Below, one piece after another: positions 25,445 to 37,600 of a stretch of 64,000 nt of DNA. The notes under the pieces were generated by a model. The model had not been told where the DNA came from. It searched no databases and saw nothing but the letters and a program-made list of their open reading frames with translations. The first letter of the stretch is position 1; every line of letters starts with the position of its first letter. The stretch covers positions 1-64,000 of the forward strand of contig CAJNOQ010000057.1 in the NCBI GenBank assembly GCA_905250885.1, read 5' to 3'. The stretch comes from Didymodactylos carnosus (taxonomy: Eukaryota; Rotifera; Eurotatoria; Philodinida; Philodinidae). A program made the position numbers and the translations under genes.

Positions 25445-26512
25445 TTACGATGGTCGATAAGTCGAAACATGAAATTGTTGATCAAATTTCAACGAGTCAA
25501 TATAATGTCCTTTCATTCCCTGTTTTAATGAATAGAATAAACGTATTTGTATCGAATCTAACGTGTTTAACTTTAAAAAATCTTTTTCCAATAATTCAAT
25601 ATTTTCTAGATCATGCGCTTGTACAGCTAATGTTAATGATTGTAAAAGAAAAAATAATTTTTCATCAATAAATGATGTTGGTGGTGTTGTTTGTTCATAT
25701 GAATCCCATGTATATTGATTGAGAACTTTAGCATAATCTGAACGTAAACGTTGGGGATGAGGCTTTAAGATTAACAGTAATAACAACCGTGTGACATCAC
25801 ATTTTCCGAGTAATAAACGATCGCTCGCTCTCAACGTAGATAATTGGGGCACATCTGTTGGTAATTGTTTTACTTCACTTTTGATGGTGGAAGTGGATGT
25901 CTTTGTGGTAGTAGTTGTACTACCCATTAAACGTTCAATTATTTGAGTGCATGTGTTTAACGCTAGTACATGATCATTATTTTCTATCCTGATATTTAGT
26001 AAATGTTGGAGAATAATAATATAAATCATTGTCATATCTTTGAATGAATCTAATGTCATATTATATAAACGTTCTGCTTCATGTTCTCGAGATAATTTTA
26101 TAAGAAAATCGGCTATTTGCAATGATATTAAACCGGATAAATAACGTTCATTTTGTTCATGTAAATTTTTTTGTGCCATTTGATATGTACTCAATGCTAA
26201 AGATAAATTTTCATTATACGATAATGTATTTGATTCAAATGTTTGTAATTCAAGTACAAGAAATAAATGTGCAGCTTCTAATAACGTTTGTAATTCACTC
26301 GTCGATGATTTTAATTCTTGAAAACATTTTGATGCTTGTAGATAGCATAGTGCACTGTATTCTAAACAATTTTCCGATAAAAATTGTTTAGCTAATGATT
26401 GAAAATCATTGGCTGCTTCAGCATACTTTGGACGACGTAACGGAAGTAAACCTTTTTTTAATTTAGCACAAATAGATTTTAGCTTTTCTAAATGATCAAT
26501 TGATGGATCCAT
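25445..26512 (-). CDS. F8A1: HAP40 / F8A huntingtin-associated protein
   Basis: Single-exon 355-residue protein (family about 370). The match to HAP40 is clear in the start (KLKKGLLPLRRPKYAEAANDFQ, residues 18-39, then CLEYSALCYL) and in the signature CDVTRLLLLLILKPHP (about 238-253) followed by LNQYTWDSYEQ, and ends with an EKLFFLLQSL helix. The all-helical, TPR-like body and the Thr-rich break around 200-212, where the vertebrate protein has a proline-rich loop, agree with the family. HAP40 binds and stabilises huntingtin and with it is recruited by Rab5 to early endosomes; that role is family knowledge. The gene has no intron, as in mammals. The start ATG at 26510-26512 is the first in frame and begins the conserved helix. 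Confidence 0.93.
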   Translation of the reverse strand: MDPSIDHLEKLKSICAKLKKGLLPLRRPKYAEAANDFQSLAKQFLSENCLEYSALCYLQASKCFQELKSSTSELQTLLEAAHLFLVLELQTFESNTLSYNENLSLALSTYQMAQKNLHEQNERYLSGLISLQIADFLIKLSREHEAERLYNMTLDSFKDMTMIYIIILQHLLNIRIENNDHVLALNTCTQIIERLMGSTTTTTKTSTSTIKSEVKQLPTDVPQLSTLRASDRLLLGKCDVTRLLLLLILKPHPQRLRSDYAKVLNQYTWDSYEQTTPPTSFIDEKLFFLLQSLTLAVQAHDLENIELLEKDFLKLNTLDSIQIRLFYSLKQGMKGHYIDSLKFDQQFHVSTYRPS

Positions 26513-29148
26513 CTAAAAAGAAGAAGAGATCATCGAACAAAGATTGTCAATTTCCCGCAGAGTTGACAGAATACTATAGGCTATCTCTAGAGTATAATGA
26601 GCAACCAATTCAACAGAAAAATAAAAACTTTATAAAATAAGTCTTAACTCAAGGACAAAAATCAAGCAGAAAAAGTGGATCGTTAACCAAATCTGAATCA
26701 TACGTCTCTCTAGTCGGTAAAAATATTTATCTTCTGTGGTTTAGCAATGCTAACTAAGGTCAAATACTTATTTGAGTTTCAAATAACGAAATTATGTAGA
26801 AAATATCAAAACAAAATGATGCAGAGAATAAAGACAAGTAAAGTAACTGCATTAAAAATGAAAAATATTTCCAAGTTTAACTAAAATAAAAATTGATTTT
26901 ATTGTGCACTATACAAAAAAAGTTATGCTAAAAGTATAGAATCATATATTTCTAACCCTGTTTTACCGTACCTAGTGTTCTTTTTACCTAAACCAAGCAA
27001 CAGTTCTATTCAGATCTTTTAAAACATTTCTTACGTTTCTCCTTGAACCTTCTATTGGTAAAAAATAAACCTATCACAACAGAAAAGTGAATATTAAGTG
27101 GTCAGAAATCAAACGATGGCCGTCGTAAGATTTTATAATAAGAGAGAGAGAAAAGGATTTAGTTACATTAATTAGTGTACAATACAATATGAATACAAAA
27201 TGAAAGAATGAATGATTTTATTTATTCACATAAAGTAAGAAATCACCAGAGATTCCCGATCTGTAACGCGGTGACCACTGCCAAGCAGTAAATAAATAAA
27301 AAACAAGATACTAACTGAGAAAGAAGAAAAAGACAAACTATTTAAAAATGAATAAATATAAAATAAACAATAAATAAATAATTAAATATATTCCTGCTAA
27401 TTTGAATTTTATTTATTTAAGTGAGTTCAACCGTATAGAACCGTATTCCTTATTTTTCTCTGCGCCTAGTCGTATTTGAAATAAGTACGGACGTGTTCGA
27501 AATATGTCTAGGCGTAAATGATGCCAATCTTTGCAGATACCACTATTTTCAAGTACGACTAGAAATAAAATTTTGATGACGCTTCGACTGATTTCAACTA
27601 TGATTGAGTTTTGTTTTATGCCTGTGACAAACGCACTATTCGTTTGTCTTTAAAATAACAAACGGTCGATATTGTGCTTGACTGTTGTCTATCTTTGTTT
27701 TGTTCAAACAGAGAGAACTCGACGAACGACAGCGATATGTTTTTACTCAAAATATACTATGCTCAATTTCACTGATTTTAGACAAAGAGTCGCCTAACAA
27801 GATAAAATAAACCTGAAATAATACCACTATAGAGAAATAAAAAGCTGCATTAATGGTCTACGGATTTCGGTTGAAAAAATTGATTAACCGCATGACAAAA
27901 TTTAACGCTTTCTATCATCATGATCTTGCGTGTACACTTTTAATTGACATGGCATAGTCGCAGTTAGAATAATTCAATGACGGAACAAACAGACATGGTG
28001 GAAATGAAAACAATTGCAACAACTGAAAACGGAAACAAAGTTATCACACAGACGAACCTGACATATCTAATAATCAAAGTCGAATTAATCGAAACCATAC
28101 AAATTTTCTACCATTCATTAATATACATTTACACAAGTCTTGTTTCATCTATTTAACTTTCACATTAATTTTCCGCCTTACCGCAGTAACATCCTTTATT
28201 GCAAAATGCCGGTAATCATGGTCTCATTTTATCTCGCAATACTGAAGTAAGAATAAAATAACGAAACAGACGGACACACTACATTTTTTGATTGAATTAG
28301 ACATTTATGATAATTAAAAACCAAACCGTTATTAAGCTTCAGCAAAGAGATGACAAAATATGAGTAATTTCGATGTGAGATAACAATAATTGTATATAAA
28401 TAAGATTAGTTAACAGCCTTTGAATAAGTTGATTTATTTTAGTTCGAAAAATTCAACTTTCCCTCTAGTCGAAGTTTAAAATTTCACTAGTCAAAGTGCC
28501 ATTTTCAGACTAGTGGGTATTTTGACTAGTTAGTTTGATTTTTTCAATTTCGACAGGAAAACGAAGTTCATACTAGACGAATAATTTTCAAAGTTTGTGT
28601 TAAACTAATTTTTTCATAGATAATTTAACTTTCTTTTACAAGTATTAATCTGGTGATCCAGATTCTACCTTCGAACCAGATTGAGATTCATTAGCTACTT
28701 TTTCAAGGCAAGTTTCAATGCCTCAAATTTCGATAAAGTGCTACGTTGTTTTGTTACCGGCAAAGTCGACTAGAGGATGAACTCGCCGAATGAAACAATT
28801 TATGTAAACTGCGATTACTGTTAAAGTGAAATTTACTGGATGATTTTTTTCTGACTCCTGAATTATTAAAAACCCTGCTGAAAACTACATGTCTGTCCGT
28901 TCAAAAATCCTTCATTATTAAACGTTGCAGCTGAATTTTTGGTGACTATGTGCCATCCTAAAAGTTGATCACACTTAACGGTGTGGTTAATTGTCTGTTA
29001 AACACCCATTTATAACCCATTCAATATTTGTTAAATAAACATTTTTAGATCATTGAGGTAATTTTTTGACCGTTTTTATGTATTCAAACTGAGAACATTT
29101 TAATGCCTAAAAGTGATAATTTTATAGCGACTAAAACAAATGTCCATA

Positions 29149-29221
29149 AGCAATAATGGTCTTAAAACGAGCATGCGCCATCATAAAATTTTTATGATGC
29201 TCGTTTTAAGGCCATTATTGC
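29149..29221. repeat. Imperfect hairpin, ~24-bp arms
   Basis: Arms around 29150-29173 and 29197-29220 are near-perfect reverse complements built on caataatgg-cttaaaacgagcat. A second short stem (catcataaaa with its complement) forms the tip. Transcribed, this would fold into a 70-base stem-loop. Confidence 0.75.
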
Positions 29222-29683
29222 ACAATCAGGCGCTGCTAACAATCCATTGTTTGAACATTTTCCAAAGTCAGCTTTTTATCTGGTTAGTAACCTCACAAAT
29301 TTCAATATTTTTACCACTGGTATCAGTACCAGAAACGGAGGCTACTTCCTCACGACAAGTTTCGATGACTTGTATAATCGAAGAAGAGAAAAGTTCGAAA
29401 TTTTCTCAAGAGAGTCAGCGTTTTATTTATATTACTCATAATGGTGAAACAAAAAGGTGAAATCATTGTTTAGTCACAAATGGTTAAGAACTAACATTTG
29501 CTACGGACATTAATCATAATGCTAGTTTTTTATCTGATATTTTACCTGTTCCAAAACGACATACTAACAGACAGTTAACGACTCATGTGAATTTTATTTA
29601 AGTGCATACAATTAAATATGTTTTTAGGCCATGATTCACGGTGGAATAAAAGTAAAAGGCAAAAAACCGTGAGACTGTTTTTT

Positions 29684-29767
29684 TATCAGCTGTTCAAACT
29701 GTAAGAGTATGTGTGCGCCGTTTTAAGAGTTTGTGCCTGCTAGTGGAAGCGGAGGGTACAACGGTGT
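29684..29767. repeat. 84-bp direct repeat, copy 1
   Basis: Matches 30168-30251 in the same orientation with about three substitutions. The copies start tatcagctgttcaaactg and end tacaacggtgt. Spacing is 484 bases start to start. Confidence 0.85.
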
Positions 29768-30167
29768 ACAGACTGTTTTTTGCCAGTTTTTAGTCGACTA
29801 AAAGTCAATGTTTTCGTTATACAGTTAACAGGCTAGAGATAAGTTATTAAATGTCAATTTCGTTGATCTGGGTTCAACCGATCGGATTGAAATTTTTATC
29901 ACTCAGACTCATACGCAAGACCTTATTCCAGGACCAGTTCTATTTGTTGTTTCAACAAACTTTAACGGAAAGTATAAAGCTGCTATGAAGCGAAGATGAG
30001 TATTGTTCTAAAGTTTCACCATTTCATCAACCCTTTCATACATGCAAGAATATTCAGAAAAAATGTTGACATTAATTGAAATACATGCATATAGACGTCT
30101 AGCTTAGAAATTGAAAATATCCGACTACTATTCTAAGAGTTACCATAATGGATGTAAGAGCGATATC

Positions 30168-30251
30168 TATCAGCTGTTCAAACTGTAAGAGTATGTGTGC
30201 GCCATTTTAAGAGTTTGTGCCTGCCAGTGGAAGCGGAGAGTACAACGGTGT
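30168..30251. repeat. 84-bp direct repeat, copy 2
   Basis: Second copy of the repeat at 29684-29767. The pair could be a local duplication or the ends of a small element; no TG..CA termini or target duplication is evident. Confidence 0.85.
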
Positions 30252-31970
30252 TGGAAAATCTCCATTTTCAAACCATTTCCCACCTTTAGACCTCAAACTT
30301 CATCCTTTTATTTTATGATTTTGGTTTTCATAAAAATGATTTATCTATAATGAACACCTTTCTTACTCCAACAAATTTCGTGTATAACTGCCTGATAGAT
30401 GTTATAATCAGACCTCTTTTAACAAAAAAAATAAAACGTCAGCTTATTAAAAGTAAACTGTCATTTTATTTTTTTTAAAACAATAAACTTCTCATCCAAG
30501 GTTTGCAGTACCTAAAATAGACTGCGTTTTTTCTTTTAACGCGTAGTTGTTTTGTACAAACATATGACGTTTATTAGTTGTGTTTGATTAGTAGTAGAGC
30601 TTCCTTTTTTTTCTTTCATCATATATATTTTAGTCGTCATAAACACAGTCTGTGATAATATAATCTATCACGTTTTACAACTCTCGAACTTTTTCTACAA
30701 AAAAAAAACTAAACAAAACGGAACAGACACACTCACGTACAAACAAAAAAATATCATCGTATAGTTTGTCATGGTCATGATTGAAATAAAGAATATACAT
30801 CACCAAAAACAAAAAAAAGTTCACTGTTTTTCATGATACATAACTAAAGAATAGGCAAAAAACGCGACAATGTGTTTATTTGCAGATAAATTAAAATGGA
30901 ATCTTATTTCTCGAATGTCAGACAACAAATTTATCACTCGGATACAGAAGAAAGACATCACTGTTGTACTCTCTACGGTTCACTATACACTTTGATTGTG
31001 TTTAACAAAAAAATACGATACCTTAAAAAAAATAGAAGATCACACACGCATATATCTCTTTTAAAACGAAACAGGCAAACAGAATTGATAAATTTCACTG
31101 CTTTCAACATATCCACAAAAACGAACTGAATTTTTGCTTTATTCTAGCCTACAGAAAAATAAATAAATAGATATATATATATTTCTCGCATACATAGTAT
31201 CAAAAAAACAAAAATAAAACAACCAACAATCGTTTTGCTCTGCCAGCAGACTTTTCAGCACGTGCGTCTATTTGTCTATGACTTAGAGAAGAGATCGCAT
31301 ATAAATAAAGCCAAATAAATATAACAGATATAAACGGAATGATGAATCATCGTGCGAAAGAGAAAGACAGATTTTCTCAGCAAAGCTACTAAAAAATATA
31401 AATATATACAAACAAATAAATATGTATATGTACATAATTACAGAGCGGCTTATCTGAATTTGAGGCTCCAATATATCGCATTGCTTATGGGAGGGATGTA
31501 TAGTTCTATATACGTCGAAAGGGTGTGTACTATGGTGTAAAATGAAAAAAAACAGAAACGTCTGGATTGAGAATAGACTGTCTCAAAAGAAGGCAAATCC
31601 ACTCTGTTAAAATAAAACCAAATACATCTGCTAGAAAAACGAAAAACGTAAATTTGTAGCAATAACACGTTTAGAAACACACAAACTATCCTACACTTGG
31701 AGAAAGATAGTAATAACTATGATTTAACAGAGAAGAAACTATACACCGGAAGTTTATTCAACTAAAAAATATCACCGGGTTATTAATAACTCCAACTTTA
31801 TATTTGATGTGTTTCAAATCGAACTATCCCGTTGTTGTTCTTGCTGAATATGAAAAAGATTGAAAGAGAGAGAGAGAGAGGCATACTATTATACGGCGAT
31901 AATAACTAGGCTACTAAAGAAGAAAACTGAAGAAAGAATCACCGGTTTCGACTATGATGACTAACTTAAT

Positions 31971-34621
31971 TTAGTGTTTGGTTTTGTGTCCGATAATTAA
32001 TTCTCGTTGTTGATGTTGATGAGGATAATTTATTATCGGAACAAATGATGTTTGTTGGGGATTCATAGTAAACTGAGGTGTTGGTGTTGGAGGTGTTGTT
32101 GACAATGGGGGAGTTACGGTTGATGTGAATGGTACTTGTCCATTGTATGGTCGTCGATTAGGATGTGTTGGTTGTTTCATGTGTATACCGGCATACTTTT
32201 GAACGGCCAAAGCTTTATATAAACGATTTAGTTTATAATAATATGGAAAACTTTCAACGTAACCACAATAACCAGAATCCGTACTATCATTAGACGCCGT
32301 ACTATGATGTGAATGCGGTGTATCCGAACGTTCAACTTCTATTGGACTACCATAAGATGGAGAGGATGTATCGATAGTCATCACCGGTGATGGTACAGAT
32401 ATTGGCATCGACGAATATGTATGATTTGCACCATTATATTGAACTTGTTGTAGTGAGACATAGGAATTTAAATATTGTTGATTGTTTGGTGAATAATGTG
32501 TGGCTGTGGGTATTGCCGTTGTTTGTGGTGATAGTGTTCGAGGTGGTGTAAATAATGGTAGATTATGATACATTGTTGGCATTGTATATGGAGAAGATGT
32601 ACGTTGTGGTGTTGATGAGCCAGAACATGGTTGAGATGAATCGGACGCAGAAGACGATGATGAAGATGACGTGTGTTTTTGATTACTGCTTGCTGTTGTA
32701 GTAATAGTGGGCAGTGTTGCTATGTCACTATTAAATAGTGTATCGAGATCATTTCGAACTAATTCATTGCCTTCATTATCGAATCGAGCAACTAACATTT
32801 GTTGTCCATCTTTTAAATATGGATGGTTACCAAGTCTATAAATATGAAAAAAAGAAAAATATTATAGATTTATTTCTCAATTATTCCAAAACTATTAATC
32901 AATTTGAAGTTGCCTGAATCCTTGCTTAAAATTTCAACGTAATCTTTTTTTGCATATGGTCATTACTTTGTATCTCTTATACTTCCGTCAATTTCTGATC
33001 TTATAGTATAACGTAGTCACTTTTTTTGCACAAACTATAGATATGAAAACTTAACAAAATAATTTATTTTGGTTATCGTCTTCTCTCAATTAAAAAAAGG
33101 TAGCTTGGAAGTCTGAAAATCATGCTTCCAAACGAAATTTGATATCTAAAAGATGATTTAGACAAGAACTATCTAACACCATGTCGTGTTCATTATAGAC
33201 ATTAAAAATAACTTCAATTTTTTTGTACTTAAAAAAAAAACAAGTTTTGTTCGTTTTTCTTACGAAAAAATATCTCTTTGCTATAGACTCCTCTCTTCTT
33301 GTTCGATTAAGAGGGTTTTTTTGCTTTTCAAAAATTTTTATTTTAGCCAAAAACATCAGAAATATAAAATGTTATGAAAACACTTTTTTAGGTAATAATT
33401 TAGTAAATCCTTCATTTATTGAACCTGCGATATTTTTAAAAATGTAAAAAGCCATATGTAATATTATGTTTCTTGTATATCTCCTAAAAATTCATCTCGA
33501 ACGGTTCTAAGAACTGATGAGGTCTTATTTTCGAGAAGACATCTCAGATTATGTCGTTGAAAATTTTGGCTCCTTGTACAAAGTGTAGATCAAAATGACC
33601 TAAAGTAGGAGATAAGTAGTAAAATGCTGAACATTCAAAAGTCATAATTCCATAGAGACAACATTTGAACAGTCAAGATGACCCCTTGTATGTCTCTCAC
33701 GCAATCTGTATGTTTTTAAAAGAAACATAAAAACAAACGGCATGGAAACGCGCATAATATTAGCAACGCATGATGATCCTTCCCCCTACACGTATTTTGC
33801 GTCGATAAAACGGTGATTACGAAACACTTGCAATGACAGAACAGAAAAAAAAATATGCGTAGAACGAGAAACAAAACAAAAAAATTCCGTATGATCGCGT
33901 TTTTCCCATCATTAATAGCGTCATATCTTTCTCGTTTTTTATCATTCTACTTTTTCTTCTAGTATAGAAAATACGCAAAAAGAAAGTTCTTTACTTCTCA
34001 CGTGCTACGTCATTTGTCATCAATGCACTGACATTTACATAACCGTACCAATCAGAGCTACGCATGTACCATATAAACTGAGATTGCACTAATCTATCTG
34101 TATTAAGTTTGCACAGAGTCCTAGTACAAAATATTTTTGTACGCAAAATGAACCGTTGTCTCTAATGTCGTAAAATGACTAATTGAACTATAAGTTAACA
34201 TTACAACGACTAATTTCACCTACCTGATTGTTACTTCTTTTGGATCTACCCAAATTGTAATATCATGTTGAATTCCAAGTAAAATTGAATTGAATGCGGC
34301 TTTTTCACATGCTTGAGTAACAATCGGATCACATTCATTTTTTTTCGTAAATACTAATGAACGATATGCTTGTCCACGCATAGGCTTTTCTAGAAAAAAA
34401 ACAAATAAACAATAATTAAACTATGTACGCAGATAAAGTTAAGAGCAGTATTATTGGAATAACAAAGGCTACTTACCAATATACCAATGTCCTTCATATT
34501 TTTCCAATAGTGATTTTTCAAGATTTGTCCGAAATTCATTTAAATTCGTTTCTTTAACTTTACCAAAACGTTGTACATAAGAGACGATGAGATCAAGAGC
34601 AGCGTTGATTTCTTGCTTCAT
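31971..34621 (-). CDS. TOB: BTG/Tob antiproliferative protein (3 exons)
   Basis: Minus-strand exons 34477-34621, 34224-34389 and 31971-32835 give 391 residues. The BTG domain fills residues 1-118: box A ending LLEKYEGHWYIEKPMRG with a YRSLVF strand, then a box B phrase DITIWVDPKEVTIRLG. The 270-residue tail is Ser/Thr/Pro/Gln-rich, which with the length argues for the Tob branch rather than short BTG1/2. A PAM2-like motif, MNPQQTSFVP at 361-370, keeps the Asn, Phe and Pro of the PABP-binding consensus but lacks its Ala. Family role: bridges the CCR4-NOT deadenylase (through CAF1) to poly(A)-binding protein and slows proliferation. Intron 2 is 1388 bases, far longer than most here. Whether the PAM2-like motif binds PABP is inference. 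Confidence 0.92.
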
Positions 34622-37600
34622 GTTTTATTTACGTCCAAAGAGTTTCACAAAATATATATTGTATAATCTACTGAGCAGGAGTAGTAGTAATAGTTTGTGT
34701 AGAATGCACTGAAAAATATCGAATGTGTTTATATATATATATCTATATCAAACAAATATGCTATATCGGACTAAAAAAGTTTCTTTTTTTCTTATTTTTT
34801 CTCAAAATATCTAATAGAAATTTTATATGTATAATATATATATATATATATATATAGTTAGAGAGAGAACGAGAGATAGTAACTATAGGAGAATATTAAT
34901 CAATTCACGGAAGAAGAAAATATGAGGGAGAGAAAAATAAGAGGAACGGTTGTTCTAGAATACAAAAAAAGAAAAAAATCGAGACAAAAATTAAGTCTCC
35001 GCTATTCTCTCTTTTCTCAATAAGAAGAAAGCCTTTCTTCCTCTTTGCGTAAACCTACGTCGATATAGAAACAAAAAACAAAAAATAAAAAAATAAAAAA
35101 ATACAGTATAGGAAGAACCAAAACAATTTTGATCATCATCTTTACGAAAGAACGTGATTGTATTTTCTTTATGCGTCATAATAATATTATTGATAAGCGT
35201 GATGATGACTCCCTCATATATTTAACCCTCTACTTCACCTCTTTGTCCTATAGGACACGGAAATAAAAAAAAACAAAAACGAACTTGATATAAAACGATG
35301 TCCTTACACACCGAAATATATACGTATAATGATGAAGGAAAATGAAGAATTTTATGCTCTATATATAAGTGTTTATGTTATTCATTAAATAAATAAACGT
35401 TGCGTCAGAAATAGACACATAGAATGTTTTGAAGGTCACGTATTTAGTTGTCAAATAAAATAAAAGCAGAATAAATATTGTTGACAAAGTAGAAAAAAAA
35501 AGACATAAAGCATTGAGTATATTTAATATAAAGTATATGATGACGTGGATAAAATTCTTTCACTATATCAGTAAACGTTTCGTCATAACACGATGTAAAA
35601 AATGTAACGAAAAAAATGTATGAACAACATATTTTATCATTTTAAGGACATTAGAATAACAGATCAAAAAACTTGTCAAAAACAGGCAGACATATCTTTG
35701 TTCAAATGGAATGCTATAATTTAAAGAAGTTTCATGCAGACTTTTTATATATTTTTATTCATGAACAATTTTACTAGCAAATATCATACATCAAATATAG
35801 ACCGTTATATTGAGAGAAGTATAAATTTTTTTAAAGTATAGTAAACAATAACGAAATTATGTTAATTGAAGTATAGGTCACTATAAAAATCTAAAATATC
35901 ATATTTATCGCTACACTTTTTCATTTCATTATTAGAATTAGAATATTTTTCTAATATAAGTTATTGAAAATTGTTAACCTTATCTCTATAGTAACTATAT
36001 AAACTGAAAAAGACAGAAACAGAAAGATATTTTCATTTGTTTTGCTACTCTAAAAGTACATTAAGTTGATTTCATCATTTTTATATAATTGACATAACTT
36101 ATAGATAACGATTTTGTCTTGTTTATATATATATATATAGAATGATTCACATCGTCACTATTTTACTTGTCCATTATGTAATCTTATTGAATAATTAGCA
36201 TATGTTTTTTGTTATATTGACATAATTCAGTTCTAATGAGATATATTAAAATTTTTTTTAATTTAATCCGGAGGTTGTCCATGACAGTTGTCCATGACAA
36301 CCTCCGGATTAATACAAAGTTTTATGCAAAAAAATAATTTATCATTGTCATATATAGCGTAGGAAGTAGAAAATAAGAGTTCATTTATAAAAGAAATAAT
36401 CAAAACATCTTTAATGTAAATGAAGTAGTTGCTACAACAGAAGGAAAAACATGAAGGCGTCTGGCATACGTCAGATCAGGTTATTAGTAGAGTTCTCATT
36501 TCTCAATTTGTCAGAAATTAATTTACACAAAAAAAAAAATGAATAAATATTTAAATTAGTTTTCATCTCTCCGTTCTGTCTCTCACATAAAATCTCATTC
36601 TTCTCTATAGTTGTGAAGAAACAATAACATGCGTAGTCGAGAGAGAGAGAGAATGAGGTGCATCTTATTTCAATATTAACTGAGCTTGCATATCGAAAAA
36701 AAAAGATTTATCTATACTTTGCGCCCTAAAGGTACTTTTTCTAATAACCACCTTGAAGATAAAAAGAAGAAGAGAGTGACAAAAGAAAAAGAAGTTATTC
36801 TTCATTGTTCGAAAGAGTTTATGCTTTTATTCTAAATATCATCGGAGAGATGAAATTCTAGAAATTACTATCTTTTTAAAGCCTAGAGCTTGTTTTTCAA
36901 AGAAAAATCAAAATATTCCAGAACATATATGTCTAACACATGTCAGAAAGAAAAAAATGAAAAATGTTTAGAAGAACTCGGTCATTCGTTAAATTCAGCT
37001 TTATTGTTCTTCCTTCCTCATAATTCTACTTTTTTCTATGAAGTATCTCTTTCTAATAGATGACAACACAAAAACATTTCATAAACATCGAGGTGGTAGT
37101 TCATTACGGATAATATTCTACTAAATAGACAATAAATTAATGATATCTAAGACAAACTATTTTCTTTCATTTTACTCGGCATTTTTTCATACTCTACAAA
37201 AGTTTATTCTAACATAGTCAACGTATTTTTGAGCTATTTTGAAGCAATACAAGTCCTTGTCAGTGAATGAAAAGATAGTGACTCATTCACTAAATGTTTT
37301 TGCCCTCATTTTAAAAGTTTTAGAGTAACGTCCTTCCGCTAGAAATATTGACGTCATTTCTAATTACAAGAAAAAAACAAGACATCTCGAACTGAAATCA
37401 AAATGTGTACATAATATTGGCTAAAATTTCTAGATTGATCCCTTGAAAAGAGAGAATAAAAGTATCTCATCCACCATATTGTATTTAATAAAAAATATCA
37501 TCAATCAATGTGAATGTATCATACAATATTAAATGAATCAAAAATTAAAGACAAATGCTATTTCAATGATAAAAATGTTTTAACAGATTTCTGTGTAGTA

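Larger units (their letters stand above)
26513..31970. other. Long gene-free region with repeats and coding-like scraps
   Basis: No complete gene on either strand. A weak 15-base inverted repeat lies at 27463-27514. The sector 29140-30250 holds a hairpin, an 84-base direct repeat (both listed separately) and two plus-strand stretches of protein-like reading (about 29218-29441 and 29850-29999, the latter including GSTDRIEIFITQTHTQDLIP), which I cannot assign to a family. The stretch 30400-31970 is AT-rich and probably includes the 3' untranslated region of the Tob gene. Confidence 0.45.

Noticed and set aside
29684-30251. LTR pair of a small retroelement
   Set aside because: The 84-base repeats lack TG..CA ends, primer-binding site and target duplication; spacing is too short for a coding element.
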